A stretch of 64,000 nucleotides of DNA, from positions 4,650,001 to 4,714,000 of the forward strand of contig JAPFFF010000001.1 in NCBI GenBank assembly GCA_039105265.1, written 5' to 3'. The notes below the pieces were generated by a model, which ran no database searches, was not told the origin of the DNA, and saw only the letters and a list, made by a program, of their open reading frames with translations. The translations under genes were made by a program, and so were the position numbers. Shown one piece after another: positions 1 through 9,963 of this stretch (its first letter is position 1; every line of letters begins with the position of its first letter). Source of the stretch: Tritrichomonas musculus (Eukaryota; Parabasalia; Tritrichomonadida; Tritrichomonadidae).

Positions 1-384
1 ATATGTGACTTTTTCTACATATATGTATATTTGTATAGGCTTAGTTATTTAAAATTTTGGTAATCAAATGCATATAAGATTAAAGAAGAAGCAGGGTAAT
101 GAATGAGGATGTGATTAGAAGCATGGCTGTTTGTAGGATATGATGACAAAAAATAATGGCCTCAGAAAAACCCAAATGTTCTGTTATGAGCTTGAAAATG
201 AGTCTTAATTCGACAAAGTAGTATTAAGAGTAGTTAATAAGCATATAAAATATAAAAAAGCATAAAACATGATTTTTATGTGAATATGATTAGCTTTGAA
301 GCATATATATCTATCGTATGTACTTTATTGATTTTTAATATTCATAAAAATATGTATAAAAAAAAATGGCTATCCAATTACAAA
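1..384. other. AT-rich left edge, no gene seen
   Basis: No convincing reading frame or repeat is visible between the window edge and the 3' end of the uracil-DNA glycosylase gene. It is plain AT-rich spacer. Confidence 0.5.
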
Positions 385-1200
385 TTAACTATCATTAACT
401 GAGTCCCATCTTATTGGAGTTTTCCCCTCCGAAAGAAGTATTTCATTAATTTTTTTGAAATGTCCACAGCCAGTAAAGAATCTGACAGATAAAGGTGAAG
501 GGTGTCCAGATTTTAAAACTTTGTGCTTTTTTACATCAATGTTTTGGCATATTTTTTTAGCACTATTTCCCCAAGCTACAAAAATAATGCCGCTGAGTTT
601 CTTATTAATAGCATTGATAGCAGCATTTGTGAAATTATGCCATCCATATGATGAGTGGGAATCAGCTTCTCCCTTAGCAACTGTTAACGTTGCATTTAGC
701 ATTAATATACCTTGGTTTGCCCAACTTTCAAGATACCCATGATTTGGGATTTTAAAATCTGGATATTCTTCATGAATCTCTTTATAAATATTAACTAGAC
801 TTGGAGGAATTTTTACTCCTTTCTTAACAGAAAAGGCAAGACCGTGAGCTTGTCCAATCTCATGATAAGGATCTTGACCAATAATAACCACTTTAACTCT
901 ATTAAAAGGACAATATTTGAATGCATTTAATATGTCGCATTTTGGTGGGAAAATTGTTCTTGTATCTTTCCGTAAGGATTGAAGAAGTGAATTGAAATAT
1001 GGTTTGGTAAATTCTGCACTAAGAGCTTCTCTCCATGACGGTTCCAAACAATTTTTGAAATCGTCAGGTGAATCAAATATTTTGTCATAATCTGGATTTT
1101 CATTCCACTCTTTTTGTGGTTCTTCTGGAACAGGTTCTATTTTTTTTTTAGGTTTGCTTGATTTTGTATCAACAGCAAAATTTAATGTTGATTGTTTCAT
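385..1200 (-). CDS. ung: uracil-DNA glycosylase (family 1)
   Basis: Removes uracil from DNA in base-excision repair. The 271-aa protein carries the family-1 signatures: GQDPYH at about residues 108-113, whose Asp is the water-activating residue; LMLNATLTV near 166; and HPSPLS near 233-238, the minor-groove loop with the conserved His. The length fits the family plus a ~40-aa basic, charged N-terminal tail. The extreme N terminus QSTLNF resembles a weak PCNA-binding box, as in nuclear UNG2 enzymes (inference). The start is the first Met of the frame, immediately before an AT-rich spacer shared with the divergent PAP2 gene. A host gene, intact and intron-less. Confidence 0.95.
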   Translation of the reverse strand: MKQSTLNFAVDTKSSKPKKKIEPVPEEPQKEWNENPDYDKIFDSPDDFKNCLEPSWREALSAEFTKPYFNSLLQSLRKDTRTIFPPKCDILNAFKYCPFNRVKVVIIGQDPYHEIGQAHGLAFSVKKGVKIPPSLVNIYKEIHEEYPDFKIPNHGYLESWANQGILMLNATLTVAKGEADSHSSYGWHNFTNAAINAINKKLSGIIFVAWGNSAKKICQNIDVKKHKVLKSGHPSPLSVRFFTGCGHFKKINEILLSEGKTPIRWDSVNDS

Positions 1201-1511
1201 TGCAAAATTAGATTGTTTTTTAGAAAATTTTTATTGAAAAAAATAATAAACGTTCAGATAAGAAAACATTTATTATATTAAGAATAAGTTTATCCTAATA
1301 AATATCCAAATTAAAGATATGATTAAGCCTTTTATAAAATTAAATAATATTATTTTTATGAAAAAAATTATTATGACTTGATATTTTTTCAACAAGCAAA
1401 GTAAATAATATGGAAAAAATTGATTATTTACTTTATTAAAATTTTCTGATATTATTCAAATATTTCTGATTCTTTTGACAATATTTCTGAGAATATTCAA
1501 ATTTTATCTAA
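1201..1511. promoter_or_regulatory. divergent intergenic spacer between ung and PAP2 gene
   Basis: A 311-base AT-rich spacer between two divergently transcribed host genes, so it must hold both promoters. I see no clear trichomonad initiator at a fixed distance from either ATG. Two similar ATATTTCTGA-type stretches occur at about 1451-1495. Confidence 0.35.
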
Positions 1512-2321
1512 ATGGAAAATGTACCAAATAGATCTCTCCCTAGAAAAATTATTCAGATCTTAAATCAAATTGATTTTTTAGGTTTTATATTTGCATTAAT
1601 ATCTTTCATTTTATGGAGAGTATTTATGCAGAAATCGCCTAATCCTATATATGTACCACCAGATTTCTCTTCTATTAACTACCCCATTTCGCCAAATAAT
1701 ACCCCTAAAAGAATTCTTGATTACTTTATTTTTTTTGGTTCAATCTCATTGATGTTTGTTTTAAACCTTATCTCAAAATACTATCATTCATGCCGTTCAT
1801 TTAATATAATTTCTTCAATATGGTCTGTTATCACAGCTAATTGTCTTGCTCTTGCTGTTACTTGCTATTTTAAAAGTTATGTTGGTTGGCCGAGGCCAAA
1901 CACATATTTTATATGTGGGTATAACACAAATTATGAAACTTGTAATTCTAGTAAAAAAGATTCACTATTTTTATCTTGGCCATCGTATCATGCTACTCAA
2001 GCAATGTCAGGTGCAACATTCATGGCATTTTTTATACAAAAGTTTTTTCCACCATATATATTTTTTGATATGATTGGAATTTTGATGTTTTTTGCAGCTA
2101 TTTATGTTGGCGCCAATCGAATAAGAAATTATAAGCATCATCCTGAAGATGTAACAGCAGGTCTGTTAATTGGTTTTATTATTTCATTTTTCATTTGGAA
2201 AGGTTCAAAAAGGAAAATATTTCCAAAGGTAAGTAGCCATGGGATTTCAAATGAAGATACCTTTAATCAAAATGTGAATGGAGATAATGATGATGTAATT
2301 AATATAAGGGTTTCAAGCTAG
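1512..2321 (+). CDS. PAP2 / lipid phosphate phosphatase-like membrane enzyme
   Basis: Predicted integral-membrane phosphatase acting on phosphatidic acid or related lipid phosphates. The three PAP2 catalytic motifs are present: K121-x6-R128-P129 (KSYVGWPRP); PSYH at 157-160, with the catalytic His; and R203-x5-H209-x3-D213 (RIRNYKHHPED). Several hydrophobic segments (about 22-38, 70-90, 103-118, 165-200, 216-229) fit the six-helix fold, and 269 aa fits the family. The motif-2 Gly of the usual PSGH is Tyr here. The C-terminal ~45 residues are polar and Asn/Asp-rich, probably a cytosolic tail. Host gene; exact substrate unknown. Confidence 0.88.
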   Translation: MENVPNRSLPRKIIQILNQIDFLGFIFALISFILWRVFMQKSPNPIYVPPDFSSINYPISPNNTPKRILDYFIFFGSISLMFVLNLISKYYHSCRSFNIISSIWSVITANCLALAVTCYFKSYVGWPRPNTYFICGYNTNYETCNSSKKDSLFLSWPSYHATQAMSGATFMAFFIQKFFPPYIFFDMIGILMFFAAIYVGANRIRNYKHHPEDVTAGLLIGFIISFFIWKGSKRKIFPKVSSHGISNEDTFNQNVNGDNDDVINIRVSS

Positions 2322-2324
2322 CTA

Positions 2325-2523
2325 AGGTGTCCCTAAATTCGAGTGATCATATGCTGTATTATTATTTTTGTTGTTGCTGCTGTATTAATATTTTTTAGAA
2401 ATATAAATAAATTATAATATTAGTAAAAAAAAATTAGTAAATTAGTAAGAAAAAGATGGGATTGCTTTATTTAGTTTGATTAATGTAAAACTATTCCAAT
2501 ATTTTTCAGAGGTGCGGACACCT
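2325..2523. repeat. short inverted-repeat element (MITE-like candidate)
   Basis: AGGTGTCC begins 4 bases after the PAP2 stop and its exact inverse GGACACCT ends at 2523, giving a ~200-base unit with inverted ends and no coding capacity. A related GGTGCGGACA-type word occurs in inverse orientation near 13482-13495. Whether it is mobile is not shown. Confidence 0.3.
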
Positions 2524-3844
2524 ACTTTAAATTTTTTACGTTTATAAAAATATATATATCTTTTTATGTATTAATAATTACTAAATAACATTTTGATATT
2601 ATATTACAGTGCACTTATTTTATATATTTATTATTTAAATGTTTTAAAATATCAATTATATAAGTTATAATAACACAAACAAGTATCCTATGAAAATAAC
2701 CCAATCCAGCCACCTGATGGATGGATTGAAATTATAATGATTAATTATTATATATATTGGAAATTAATGATTAATCATGCATTTTGATATTTTATAAATG
2801 GGGAACTTTTTTTAGCCCCCAAAAATTGAAAGGAAAAATGGGGGAAAAAATGTAAAAATGTGTTTTTTAGCCCCCACTTTTTTGAAAACTTTTTCAATTG
2901 AAAATAATCGTAAATTTAATTAAAAAAAGGAGCAAAAAAAGCATATTAAAATAAAATAAATGCAAAAAAAAGGAAGTTATATGTTAAAAAACATATAAAG
3001 AAAAATATAAAACGAAAAATTCTAAAAAACATCCATAATTCTTGATGATTCCTCTATTAAGATAAACTATTTAATGATAGATAGAATAAAAAAGGAAAGA
3101 ATCATTAACTCATACTGGAAATTATATATTATCTCAAAAAAAGCCTTAAAGCTGGTGTTTATATTAACATGAATAAATTATTATATTTCATATTCATTAT
3201 AAAAATATGAAAGTATAATGTCTGGTTTAAGTTTAAGATCATTTTGGGCAAAAAGAAAATGCTGCTGCGTTAAATAATTTAATTTAATTGATCCTAAATA
3301 AGAATTAGTGTGTTTCTTTTATTACCAAAAATTTTGTGAGAATATATGGTTGTAATAGAAACTTTTTGAAAATATTTTGACCAAATAAACTATCAAAAAT
3401 ACATAAAAATAATCGTTTAGCAAAAGCAAAATAAAGTCGTTTAGTTTTTTTTAATGAACAACAAAAATAATTAAAAATAGAGAAATTCTTTGGTGAATAA
3501 AATAATAAACGATATTCGAAAATAATTACACATATATAACCAAAAACGCAAGAAAAATTTTTAGAATATATAATCTTTGATTAAACAAAACATTATATAT
3601 ATAGAAAATATTATAAATAAAACCTTTAATCATTTTATTTCTATCAAATTCAAGAGATAATATGTCCTTTTTACCTATAAATAGAGATAAATAATAATAT
3701 CTTTTTTTTTTTTTCAACAAATTCTATTTATTTATTTAGTAATATGCATATAGGAGCAACAAAGAAAAAATATTTTGGGAAATACTTGCGAAATGTAAAG
3801 TCTATGGGATGAAAAACACTTATGAATAAAAAAAATTGGGGGCT
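2524..3844. other. AT-rich spacer with C5/G5 words
   Basis: No gene is supported. Words of the form TAGCCCCCA (2813, ~2869) and TGGGGGCTA (~3837-3845) punctuate the spacer. Similar words lie just beyond the right end of Maverick element 1 (12031-12071), so the element appears to have landed inside a region bearing this repeat. The frame at 3526-3720 is low complexity and I do not call it. Confidence 0.4.
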
Positions 3845-3849
3845 AAAAT

Positions 3850-4057
3850 AGTAGTGTAATGTAGATAAGGATGGGTACAGAATGCAGTTTCGCTAATTTG
3901 TATTTTTTTTGCCTTCCCAGAATTTTGTAATTTGTGGTCTTCATTTTTGATTTACATTCGATTTGCCGTTATCAATGACACTACTGCAAATTTTTTGATT
4001 TATCGATCATGAAGAATTTCGTTATGGCCTTTATTTTTCAAACAATTCCAAAAATAA
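3850..4057 (+). repeat. left terminal inverted repeat of element 1
   Basis: This stretch is near-identical to the reverse complement of 11782-11991, differing by a poly-T length of 8 versus 9 and about one more base. It ends at CCAAAAATAA, after which the two sides diverge. The host-side flank is AAAAT at 3845-3849. Confidence 0.92.
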
Positions 4058-4097
4058 ATGACTACATATTTTTACCCCATCGCAAATAGAAGCAATA

Positions 4098-4568
4098 ATG
4101 ACGTTCATCACTATCAATAAATTATTCGAACAATTACCTGAATCCGAATTGAAAGCCGTTCAAGTTTACTTTGATGACTATATTTGTGATAAGTTCTCTA
4201 ATTACCTCATTAATGTTCAAGTTTTGTTTCTATCATTAGTGTACAAAGATAATGCACAGAAATTAATGACTTACAAAGAGTTCCGTGAATTGTTCCCAGG
4301 TTGCAAATACATTAAAGTTCCAAAGAAATCCTTCAAAAATGATGTCCTTAATTCTTTAGATAAACGTTTAATGAAAGTTTATGTCAAAGCTGATAGAATC
4401 AAATATAAGTCATCGTTTTATCATGAATGCATTGTCATTAATGTTGAGAATCAATCCAAATTGAATGAATTCGTTAATGCAAGAAGTCAAGCCAAAAGTG
4501 ATATTGTCAATAAAATCGCATTAAAGTGTACAATTAATGATGAAGACATTGACCCTGATGCCTTTTAG
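4098..4568 (+). CDS. Maverick element 1 protein, unknown
   Basis: Not recognised. 156 aa, mixed charge, with no membrane segment or known motif. It is the first gene inside the left TIR, in the position where element 2 has another unknown gene (24695-25150), but I see no convincing similarity between the two. An odd detail: the 3' end encoding DPDAF-stop is followed 19 bases later by a near-copy of the same bases (GACCCTGATGCATTTTAA), as if the gene end had been duplicated. Confidence 0.6.
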   Translation: MTFITINKLFEQLPESELKAVQVYFDDYICDKFSNYLINVQVLFLSLVYKDNAQKLMTYKEFRELFPGCKYIKVPKKSFKNDVLNSLDKRLMKVYVKADRIKYKSSFYHECIVINVENQSKLNEFVNARSQAKSDIVNKIALKCTINDEDIDPDAF

Positions 4569-4647
4569 GCTTGAAACCGAAATAGACCCTGATGCATTTT
4601 AAAACGTAAATTCGATTTCATTCATTTTTATTTTTAGTGTCAAGCAA

Positions 4648-5793
4648 ATGACTCAACAAGTTAATCCATTAGCTGATTTCATGCAAAACACGCTTTCTGT
4701 TCAGGATTTGCTAAACATTTATAATAAATATGCACCACAGCCATTAACGATTCAAGAAGTTCAACGTTACTCTAATGGTGATGTTAATGTTGCTAAAACT
4801 GAATTAATTGCAAGGTTTCTTGCTGCCGCTAGAGATGGTCAATTATTTGGTGGATTTAGTAACAATAAAGTCGGTATGAAGGAACTGCAACACATTATAT
4901 TAGACCTTCAACGTGATATCAAACGTGTAAAGAATGCAATCTCTCCACAAGGTGCAGAGGATTTAATTACTAAACATAATGCAGCTAATCCAAGTTCACC
5001 ATGGAAACTCAATAAACGTAATCCTAATGCACCAGCTTCATTACAAAACTTGACTGATATAAATAATGATGGAATTCCTGATGTCGTTATATCCAATCGT
5101 AAAGGTGAACCAATGTTTGTCAATGGTTATACAACTAAAGCTAGCAATTATCCTGAAACATTAGCTTATTACAATAAATACCCAACTCGTGAAGATCGTC
5201 ATAATCATTCATTCAATGATTTCAGAAAGCAATTGTATAATGTTACTTACGATGATGAAAACAGTAATGTTAGTTTACGTGGTAACGTTTCTTCTTTCAA
5301 TAATAATCCAGTTGAGTTTGCGGGATATGATTTAACTAAATACAACGTTAAACCACCAAAACGAATGTCTTCATATAATAGATTCCGTAAATATGTAGCT
5401 GGTCCATTCATTGATGGTGCTCTTCAAATTTGTGAAGTTCCGAAGAAATTAAGGTTACAAGTTTCTGCAAAAGCTATTGCTGACTTTTGGAATACAACAG
5501 TTCTTCAACCATTGTATACAAAATATGGTGTCACTAATGAAAAATCTGCTGCAAAAATTAAGAAATCACGTGCTGGTGAAATTGATCAAACCGTTGATGA
5601 TATGATATTCAGACTCAATTACACTAATGATCAATGGAGTGAAGATCAGAAAACTGCATTAACTCATGACGTTACTACTACATTAACTCAATTAGTTGAA
5701 CGAGCGCATCAGAATGCATTAATGAATAACCCTGCTTATCAACGTGAAGGAGGAGAATTCATGATACCAAATGCTTTAGCACCACCACAATAA
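4648..5793 (+). CDS. Maverick structural-type protein with Ca-loop motif
   Basis: 381 aa, homologous to the C-terminal half of the 764-aa protein of element 2 (35959-38253). Both share a loop of the form D-(I/L)-N-x-D-x-x-x-D followed by VV, then a NGY segment and an aromatic-rich stretch. Here the loop is DINNDGIPD at about residues 131-139. Such loops resemble EF-hand/dockerin calcium loops, so calcium binding is an inference. It lies directly upstream of the packaging ATPase and is likely a virion or morphogenesis protein. The AT box ATTTTTATTTTTAG precedes the AAATG start. Confidence 0.65.
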   Translation: MTQQVNPLADFMQNTLSVQDLLNIYNKYAPQPLTIQEVQRYSNGDVNVAKTELIARFLAAARDGQLFGGFSNNKVGMKELQHIILDLQRDIKRVKNAISPQGAEDLITKHNAANPSSPWKLNKRNPNAPASLQNLTDINNDGIPDVVISNRKGEPMFVNGYTTKASNYPETLAYYNKYPTREDRHNHSFNDFRKQLYNVTYDDENSNVSLRGNVSSFNNNPVEFAGYDLTKYNVKPPKRMSSYNRFRKYVAGPFIDGALQICEVPKKLRLQVSAKAIADFWNTTVLQPLYTKYGVTNEKSAAKIKKSRAGEIDQTVDDMIFRLNYTNDQWSEDQKTALTHDVTTTLTQLVERAHQNALMNNPAYQREGGEFMIPNALAPPQ

Positions 5794-5839
5794 ATTCATT
5801 CTGAATCACTGTATTAACCATTAAGCTCAATAATTAATG

Positions 5840-5848
5840 TTTATTTTT
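5840..5848 (+). promoter_or_regulatory. AT box deciding the ATPase start
   Basis: TTTATTTTT here matches the box found before most Maverick genes in the window. The upstream in-frame ATG (5837) lies before it, so the transcript should begin downstream and the usable start is the ATG at 5864. Confidence 0.5.
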
Positions 5849-5863
5849 GATGAAAACGCATTT

Positions 5864-6697
5864 ATGACGACAGAACCTTCATACAATTTATCATTCATTA
5901 GAGACAAAGTTAATGATACATTAAAGTCCAAATCTAATGAAACCAGTAATTCATTAATTAAACCAATACATCAAGATATCAAAGTTCGTTACAATTCAGT
6001 GAATGTCATTGTTGGCAAACAATCATTGGGCAAAACAGTGATAGCATTAGAGGAAATCATTAAGATATCTCTATTAAATACACATCATTTATTGATTTAT
6101 GTTACTAAAAACGGTGATGAAAACGATAAATCCTTTCAATCATTGAAGCAAATGATTCGAATGCCTTATGTCACCATTAGTGAAAAGGATTCAGTTGAAT
6201 TCATTAAAACTCTCATTGCTGCAAAGAATCTATACTATCTCATTCTCCGTGAACATTTAGAAGACAAAATCATTGATGAACAACGTGAAGCTTTATTCGA
6301 TGCTTTACACATTAATGATTTCAGTAAACCTTACTTACACACAATCGTTCTATTTGATGATATTAGTAACAGTAAATTGTTTTCATCAGAGGAATCATTC
6401 TTTAGTCAACAAATTCGTCGTTGCAGACATACAAACATTACTTACTTCTTACTCATTCAAGGATGGAAAGGCATTAAACCTCACATTAAGAATGAAATCA
6501 CAACGTTATTCATATTTCCATGTTTCAACAAACAACAATTGCACTTCATTTATTCACAATCAGCGTCTAATCTTGATTTTGATGAATTCTATGCACTATA
6601 TCAACGATTGCTTTCGATCAAAAATATAAAGCCAGACAGTCATCCTTACATGTATGTAAATGTTACTGAAGGAGGAGAGACAGTAATTCAAGAATGA
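5864..6697 (+). CDS. packaging ATPase, FtsK/HerA-type (element 1)
   Basis: Predicted P-loop ATPase that would pump element DNA into capsids. Walker A is GKQSLGKT at about residues 51-58 and Walker B is IVLFDD near 161-166, followed by a short sensor-like region. It is about 277 aa from the chosen start, matching Maverick/Polinton ATPases (A32/FtsK-HerA group). Its homologue in element 2 is 25147-26061. The longer frame from 5837 would add nine residues but places the AT box inside the coding region. Next to it are small conserved virion-like genes. Confidence 0.85.
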   Translation: MTTEPSYNLSFIRDKVNDTLKSKSNETSNSLIKPIHQDIKVRYNSVNVIVGKQSLGKTVIALEEIIKISLLNTHHLLIYVTKNGDENDKSFQSLKQMIRMPYVTISEKDSVEFIKTLIAAKNLYYLILREHLEDKIIDEQREALFDALHINDFSKPYLHTIVLFDDISNSKLFSSEESFFSQQIRRCRHTNITYFLLIQGWKGIKPHIKNEITTLFIFPCFNKQQLHFIYSQSASNLDFDEFYALYQRLLSIKNIKPDSHPYMYVNVTEGGETVIQE

Positions 6698-6707
6698 ACA
6701 ATGAACC

Positions 6708-7046
6708 TTAACTAAAGTGTTTATTAACGATTTCAATCAATTGATTCATTCGATCTTTAATTTCTTCATATTCACTCTGCAACTCATCAATTCTATCCCT
6801 TAATTCATCAACAGACGAAGCTTGTTTATCTATCCTTTTCTTCGCTGCATAATCAGTTCTGAGCATTAATGTACCTTGTATTCTAGTTATTCGATACCCA
6901 TCAATCTTGAACATCTTATTCAACTTATGAGTCGTTAGTTTATCAATTTCATCCTTATTCTTCATGTAATATATATTGAACTCATCTGGTGTATCGAATT
7001 CTTTAATAACATTCTTAACTGGTTCCAACACCTTAATCTCTGACAT
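6708..7046 (-). CDS. small coiled-coil Maverick protein
   Basis: 112 aa. It is homologous to the 158-aa protein at 43173-43649 of element 2, sharing an N-terminal block (F-x-x-(Y/F)-Y-x-K-N ... LNK-(M/I)-(F/Y)-KI, then a YRITR/YKITK-like strand). The C-terminal third is a predicted coiled coil (residues ~75-110, with heptad Leu/Ile). Function is unknown; conservation between two different elements argues for a real gene. It diverges from the next gene across a shared AATATTTTT-type box. Confidence 0.65.
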   Translation of the reverse strand: MSEIKVLEPVKNVIKEFDTPDEFNIYYMKNKDEIDKLTTHKLNKMFKIDGYRITRIQGTLMLRTDYAAKKRIDKQASSVDELRDRIDELQSEYEEIKDRMNQLIEIVNKHFS

Positions 7047-7109
7047 AAATATTTGGTCTTAAGTAAAAATATTTTTGATTTAGTTCAAAAGAATCTTCGA
7101 TTCGAGACT

Positions 7110-7250
7110 ATGTCTATGTTGTACATCAATGTTATATTAACATGTTTGACCGTTATTGAGTTCGCTAATCTTGTCATTAGAGTGATGAAATTGATACCTG
7201 AACCTGATCCTGAATTGACAGATGAAATGCGTGCCCGATTGTATTCCTAA
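7110..7250 (+). CDS. 46-aa single-pass membrane miniprotein
   Basis: A tiny protein with one hydrophobic helix (about residues 3-26) and an acidic C-terminal tail ending DPELTDEMRARLYS. The start is set at 7110, not at the upstream in-frame ATG 7053, because the AT box (AAAATATTTTTG, ~7065-7076) lies between them. A 43-aa homologue with the same architecture and a matching tail (EPELSEEIRTKMYS) sits beside the ATPase in element 2 (26086-26217). Conservation in both elements makes it a genuine gene; a role in the virion membrane or host membrane is only a guess. Confidence 0.7.
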   Translation: MSMLYINVILTCLTVIEFANLVIRVMKLIPEPDPELTDEMRARLYS

Positions 7251-7284
7251 TGATAATTTTCAATCAATTCATCCATTAATCATT

Positions 7285-7575
7285 CTACTTCAATAAAGGT
7301 ACATTAAACATACCGGGTTTATATCTCGGATCCTCAACTTTAGCATTAACCATATTTGAATATTTACTGATTTGTCCACCAGCTTGATTAACAACATTAC
7401 CCCATTGATTTAGAACTTTACCTTTATCACCACCAATTACAGAACCAACTGCTCCTAATGCAGGCGCAACAACTGTTTGAGCTACTTGACCAACCTTTCG
7501 TGCAATCGGTAACACTTTTCTAAAGCCATTCTTAATTTTCTCACCTAATTTCTTAAACCAGCTACCAAAAGCCAT
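7285..7575 (-). CDS. small basic amphipathic protein (virion-like)
   Basis: 96 aa from the chosen Met (MAFGSWFKK). An amphipathic basic N terminus (FKKLGEKIKNGFRKVLP) is followed by a Gly/Val/Ala-rich hydrophobic stretch. It parallels the 84-aa protein at 42882-43136, which also lies back to back with the candidate major capsid gene. The composition recalls membrane-active minor virion proteins such as adenovirus pVI, by analogy only. The in-frame Met four codons earlier overlaps the AT box TTTTTTATG, so I prefer the downstream one. Confidence 0.6.
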   Translation of the reverse strand: MAFGSWFKKLGEKIKNGFRKVLPIARKVGQVAQTVVAPALGAVGSVIGGDKGKVLNQWGNVVNQAGGQISKYSNMVNAKVEDPRYKPGMFNVPLLK

Positions 7576-7628
7576 TTGGTTTTGCATAAAAAATTTAATC
7601 GTTCATTCATATTTTTACTCACTCGCAA

Positions 7629-9353
7629 ATGTCGTACCAAAACGCTCAATTTAAGAATACAGGTAATGATGAAGGTGATGTTCTCGATTTCTTCAACGAT
7701 ACATTACGTAATTTAGTACAGAAAAATGGTGGTGATAATACTTTCTCATTCGTTACAGAAGAATTTCAAAACAAAGATGCTCCAATGCCAATAGGTACAA
7801 AAACTCGCATGAAATTAACTCATTCAGGTCATACAATTAGTCAAATCGAAAAAGGATTCATAACAATGAAGATCGATTTTTCAGTTAAATTTCAGGATCC
7901 CATTTATGCTAATGCATTTGATTTAGACACTGAAGGACTCAATCGTATATTCATTGGATTCAAAGATGCTGTTGAAATCATTGAAGATTGTAGATTTTGG
8001 GTTGATGGTAAACTTGTTGAAACATATCGTCAAGATCAATTAATTCGTGAATCATTTGCATACAATGCTATCCGTGCTAGAGAAGTCAAAATTGCATCAC
8101 CAAAAGCTCATTCATTATGGGAGAAAGTTTCTAAATACTTACCAGGTGTATGTGGTGTTTACATTCCATTGAGACAATTTGCAAATAACGCTATTGTACC
8201 AGTTCAAATGGAATTAGTTATACCATTCACTGATCAATTAGCATTACAAGCATGGCGTTTATATCCAAATCGAATTTTAGGTGAAGTTGAAGAAGAAATA
8301 CGTACATCATTAGAAGCGTTAGTTTGGTGTCAAGTTGATCCACTTGCCGTTGCCGATGTTTTAAGATTCATGGATTATGAAGTTAATGCACTCTATTACA
8401 CACCAACTATTTGCCCAATTACTACTCACTTTACTCAAATCAATCGTCCAGCCAAAATTGTTACCAAAATTGAAGAAAAAGATGAAGATGAAGAGGGTGG
8501 AGATGGTGTTACTACATTTACTGGAGTTAGTGTTGTTGATAAGAAGTTTAATTTATGGCATATCAAACAAAATACACTTCAATTAGCCAGTAATGGATTC
8601 ATTCGAATTGCTAGAACTAATTGCGCAGGATTTGGTGTTAAGCATGAAGTTGTTTTGGGATTAATGGAAACACTTAAGGAACCAATTATTGTACCAGCTC
8701 AAGAATTAACTCGTGAAATATTTGAAGGATTGCCAACTGCTAATGGTCTTGAAGTATCTAAATCTGTTCCATTAAGAAATGCAACTAATATTACAATGAT
8801 GTTCCCTCGTAATCCTAAAGATTGTACAGTATTTCAGAACATCGTTTATGAAAAGTGTCAATTAACTGTCAATAAAAAGCTATATCCAGATACTGCATTT
8901 GATACAACATTCGATGGACGATTCATTCAATATCAATTAATTGCAAATGAATTAGATGGATATATTGAAGCTACTGATGAATTCGTTAGATCAATCTCAT
9001 TACCGCTTAACAAAAGTCCTGAAAATGGTGGTGCGAGATATAAAAGTAGTTCCGCTGCTGATAATACTAGCTTTGGCATTAACTTTCAACTTGAACGAGG
9101 TAATTCTGGTTATGTGTTTGATGGAATCGATACTGGCTCTCAATCAATTACAATTACATTCAGAGGTAGTCCAATGTGTAAAGGTAATTTTGATACTTAC
9201 TTTAATCCTGAAGTTGCTGATGACGGAACTGTTGACACTAATACTCATCCTCCTCAACCAGAAATGTGGATTTGTTCAGATACTTATTGGACTTGGTCAA
9301 TTCAAGATGGTGTTAAATATCATCCAACAGGTATTCCATTAGGATATGAATGA
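7629..9353 (+). CDS. candidate major capsid protein (element 1)
   Basis: 574 aa, homologous along its length to the 647-aa protein 40889-42832. Shared blocks include an N-terminal FSF segment followed by LTH...I-x-x-I-(E/D)-KGF, a hydrophobic LLALQA/LALQAW...(Y/F)PN block, LVW...DP near the middle, and a C-terminal SAGY/NSGYxxDG segment. Maverick/Polinton elements are known to encode a double jelly-roll major capsid protein of this size, and the largest conserved non-enzymatic gene here fits. The fold is inferred, not shown. A box ATATTTTTAC precedes the AAATG start. Confidence 0.6.
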   Translation: MSYQNAQFKNTGNDEGDVLDFFNDTLRNLVQKNGGDNTFSFVTEEFQNKDAPMPIGTKTRMKLTHSGHTISQIEKGFITMKIDFSVKFQDPIYANAFDLDTEGLNRIFIGFKDAVEIIEDCRFWVDGKLVETYRQDQLIRESFAYNAIRAREVKIASPKAHSLWEKVSKYLPGVCGVYIPLRQFANNAIVPVQMELVIPFTDQLALQAWRLYPNRILGEVEEEIRTSLEALVWCQVDPLAVADVLRFMDYEVNALYYTPTICPITTHFTQINRPAKIVTKIEEKDEDEEGGDGVTTFTGVSVVDKKFNLWHIKQNTLQLASNGFIRIARTNCAGFGVKHEVVLGLMETLKEPIIVPAQELTREIFEGLPTANGLEVSKSVPLRNATNITMMFPRNPKDCTVFQNIVYEKCQLTVNKKLYPDTAFDTTFDGRFIQYQLIANELDGYIEATDEFVRSISLPLNKSPENGGARYKSSSAADNTSFGINFQLERGNSGYVFDGIDTGSQSITITFRGSPMCKGNFDTYFNPEVADDGTVDTNTHPPQPEMWICSDTYWTWSIQDGVKYHPTGIPLGYE

Positions 9354-9419
9354 GTTTCCTTTAGACGTTGTCCATGAATTAACCCAATACATCCTTTAAT
9401 ATATTTTTGTTTATCGTAA

Positions 9420-9908
9420 ATGTCAATTCGACGTAATCCAAGTAAATTAAGGAATATATCTTCAAATTTTAATCCTAAACGTGGCCACACAATTGATGAT
9501 GCTATTGATTTAAACGGTGATGGGATCATTGATGAGTACGAAAGACAAATGGCTAATATTCAAAACACTGATCCGGTCATTAAAACATACTACATTACTC
9601 GTGATTATGAAAACACATTACCGCCTGAATTTGTGAACTCCAATAATGATAGATATATTTCATTTCAATATTGCAGAGCTACATGCAAGCATTATTTAGA
9701 TGGTGAAACTGAAGTTCATTGTTCATTTATTCCACGTGATGAATATTGTGATTCATTAGTTTGGTATGCTAATTTAGTTCCACCTGATGATAACAGAAAA
9801 TATGAAATCATTTCACGTAGTAATACATTCAAAGTTTGGTTCACTGATGCAGAAGGTAAACGTATTACACCAGATAACTTCACATTGTTCCTCAAGTTAG
9901 AGTACTAG
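9420..9908 (+). CDS. candidate minor capsid (penton-type) protein
   Basis: 162 aa. Residues ~55-162 align with the 116-aa protein 39382-39732, sharing Y-x-T-(R/K)..., a QYC motif, an FxxxxxYCD/FMPFCDHF block, and a (V/L)WFTD-x-(E/K)-G terminal block. The N terminus carries a calcium-loop-like DLNGDGIID at about residues 29-37, which the element 2 protein lacks. Its place directly after the major capsid candidate and its size fit the single jelly-roll minor capsid protein expected in Mavericks; this is inference. Box TATTTTTGTTT precedes the start. Confidence 0.5.
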   Translation: MSIRRNPSKLRNISSNFNPKRGHTIDDAIDLNGDGIIDEYERQMANIQNTDPVIKTYYITRDYENTLPPEFVNSNNDRYISFQYCRATCKHYLDGETEVHCSFIPRDEYCDSLVWYANLVPPDDNRKYEIISRSNTFKVWFTDAEGKRITPDNFTLFLKLEY

Positions 9909-9963
9909 CGTAGCTTCGAATGCTAATGAAATACATCGTTTATTTTTCTTTAGTGATTCACAA

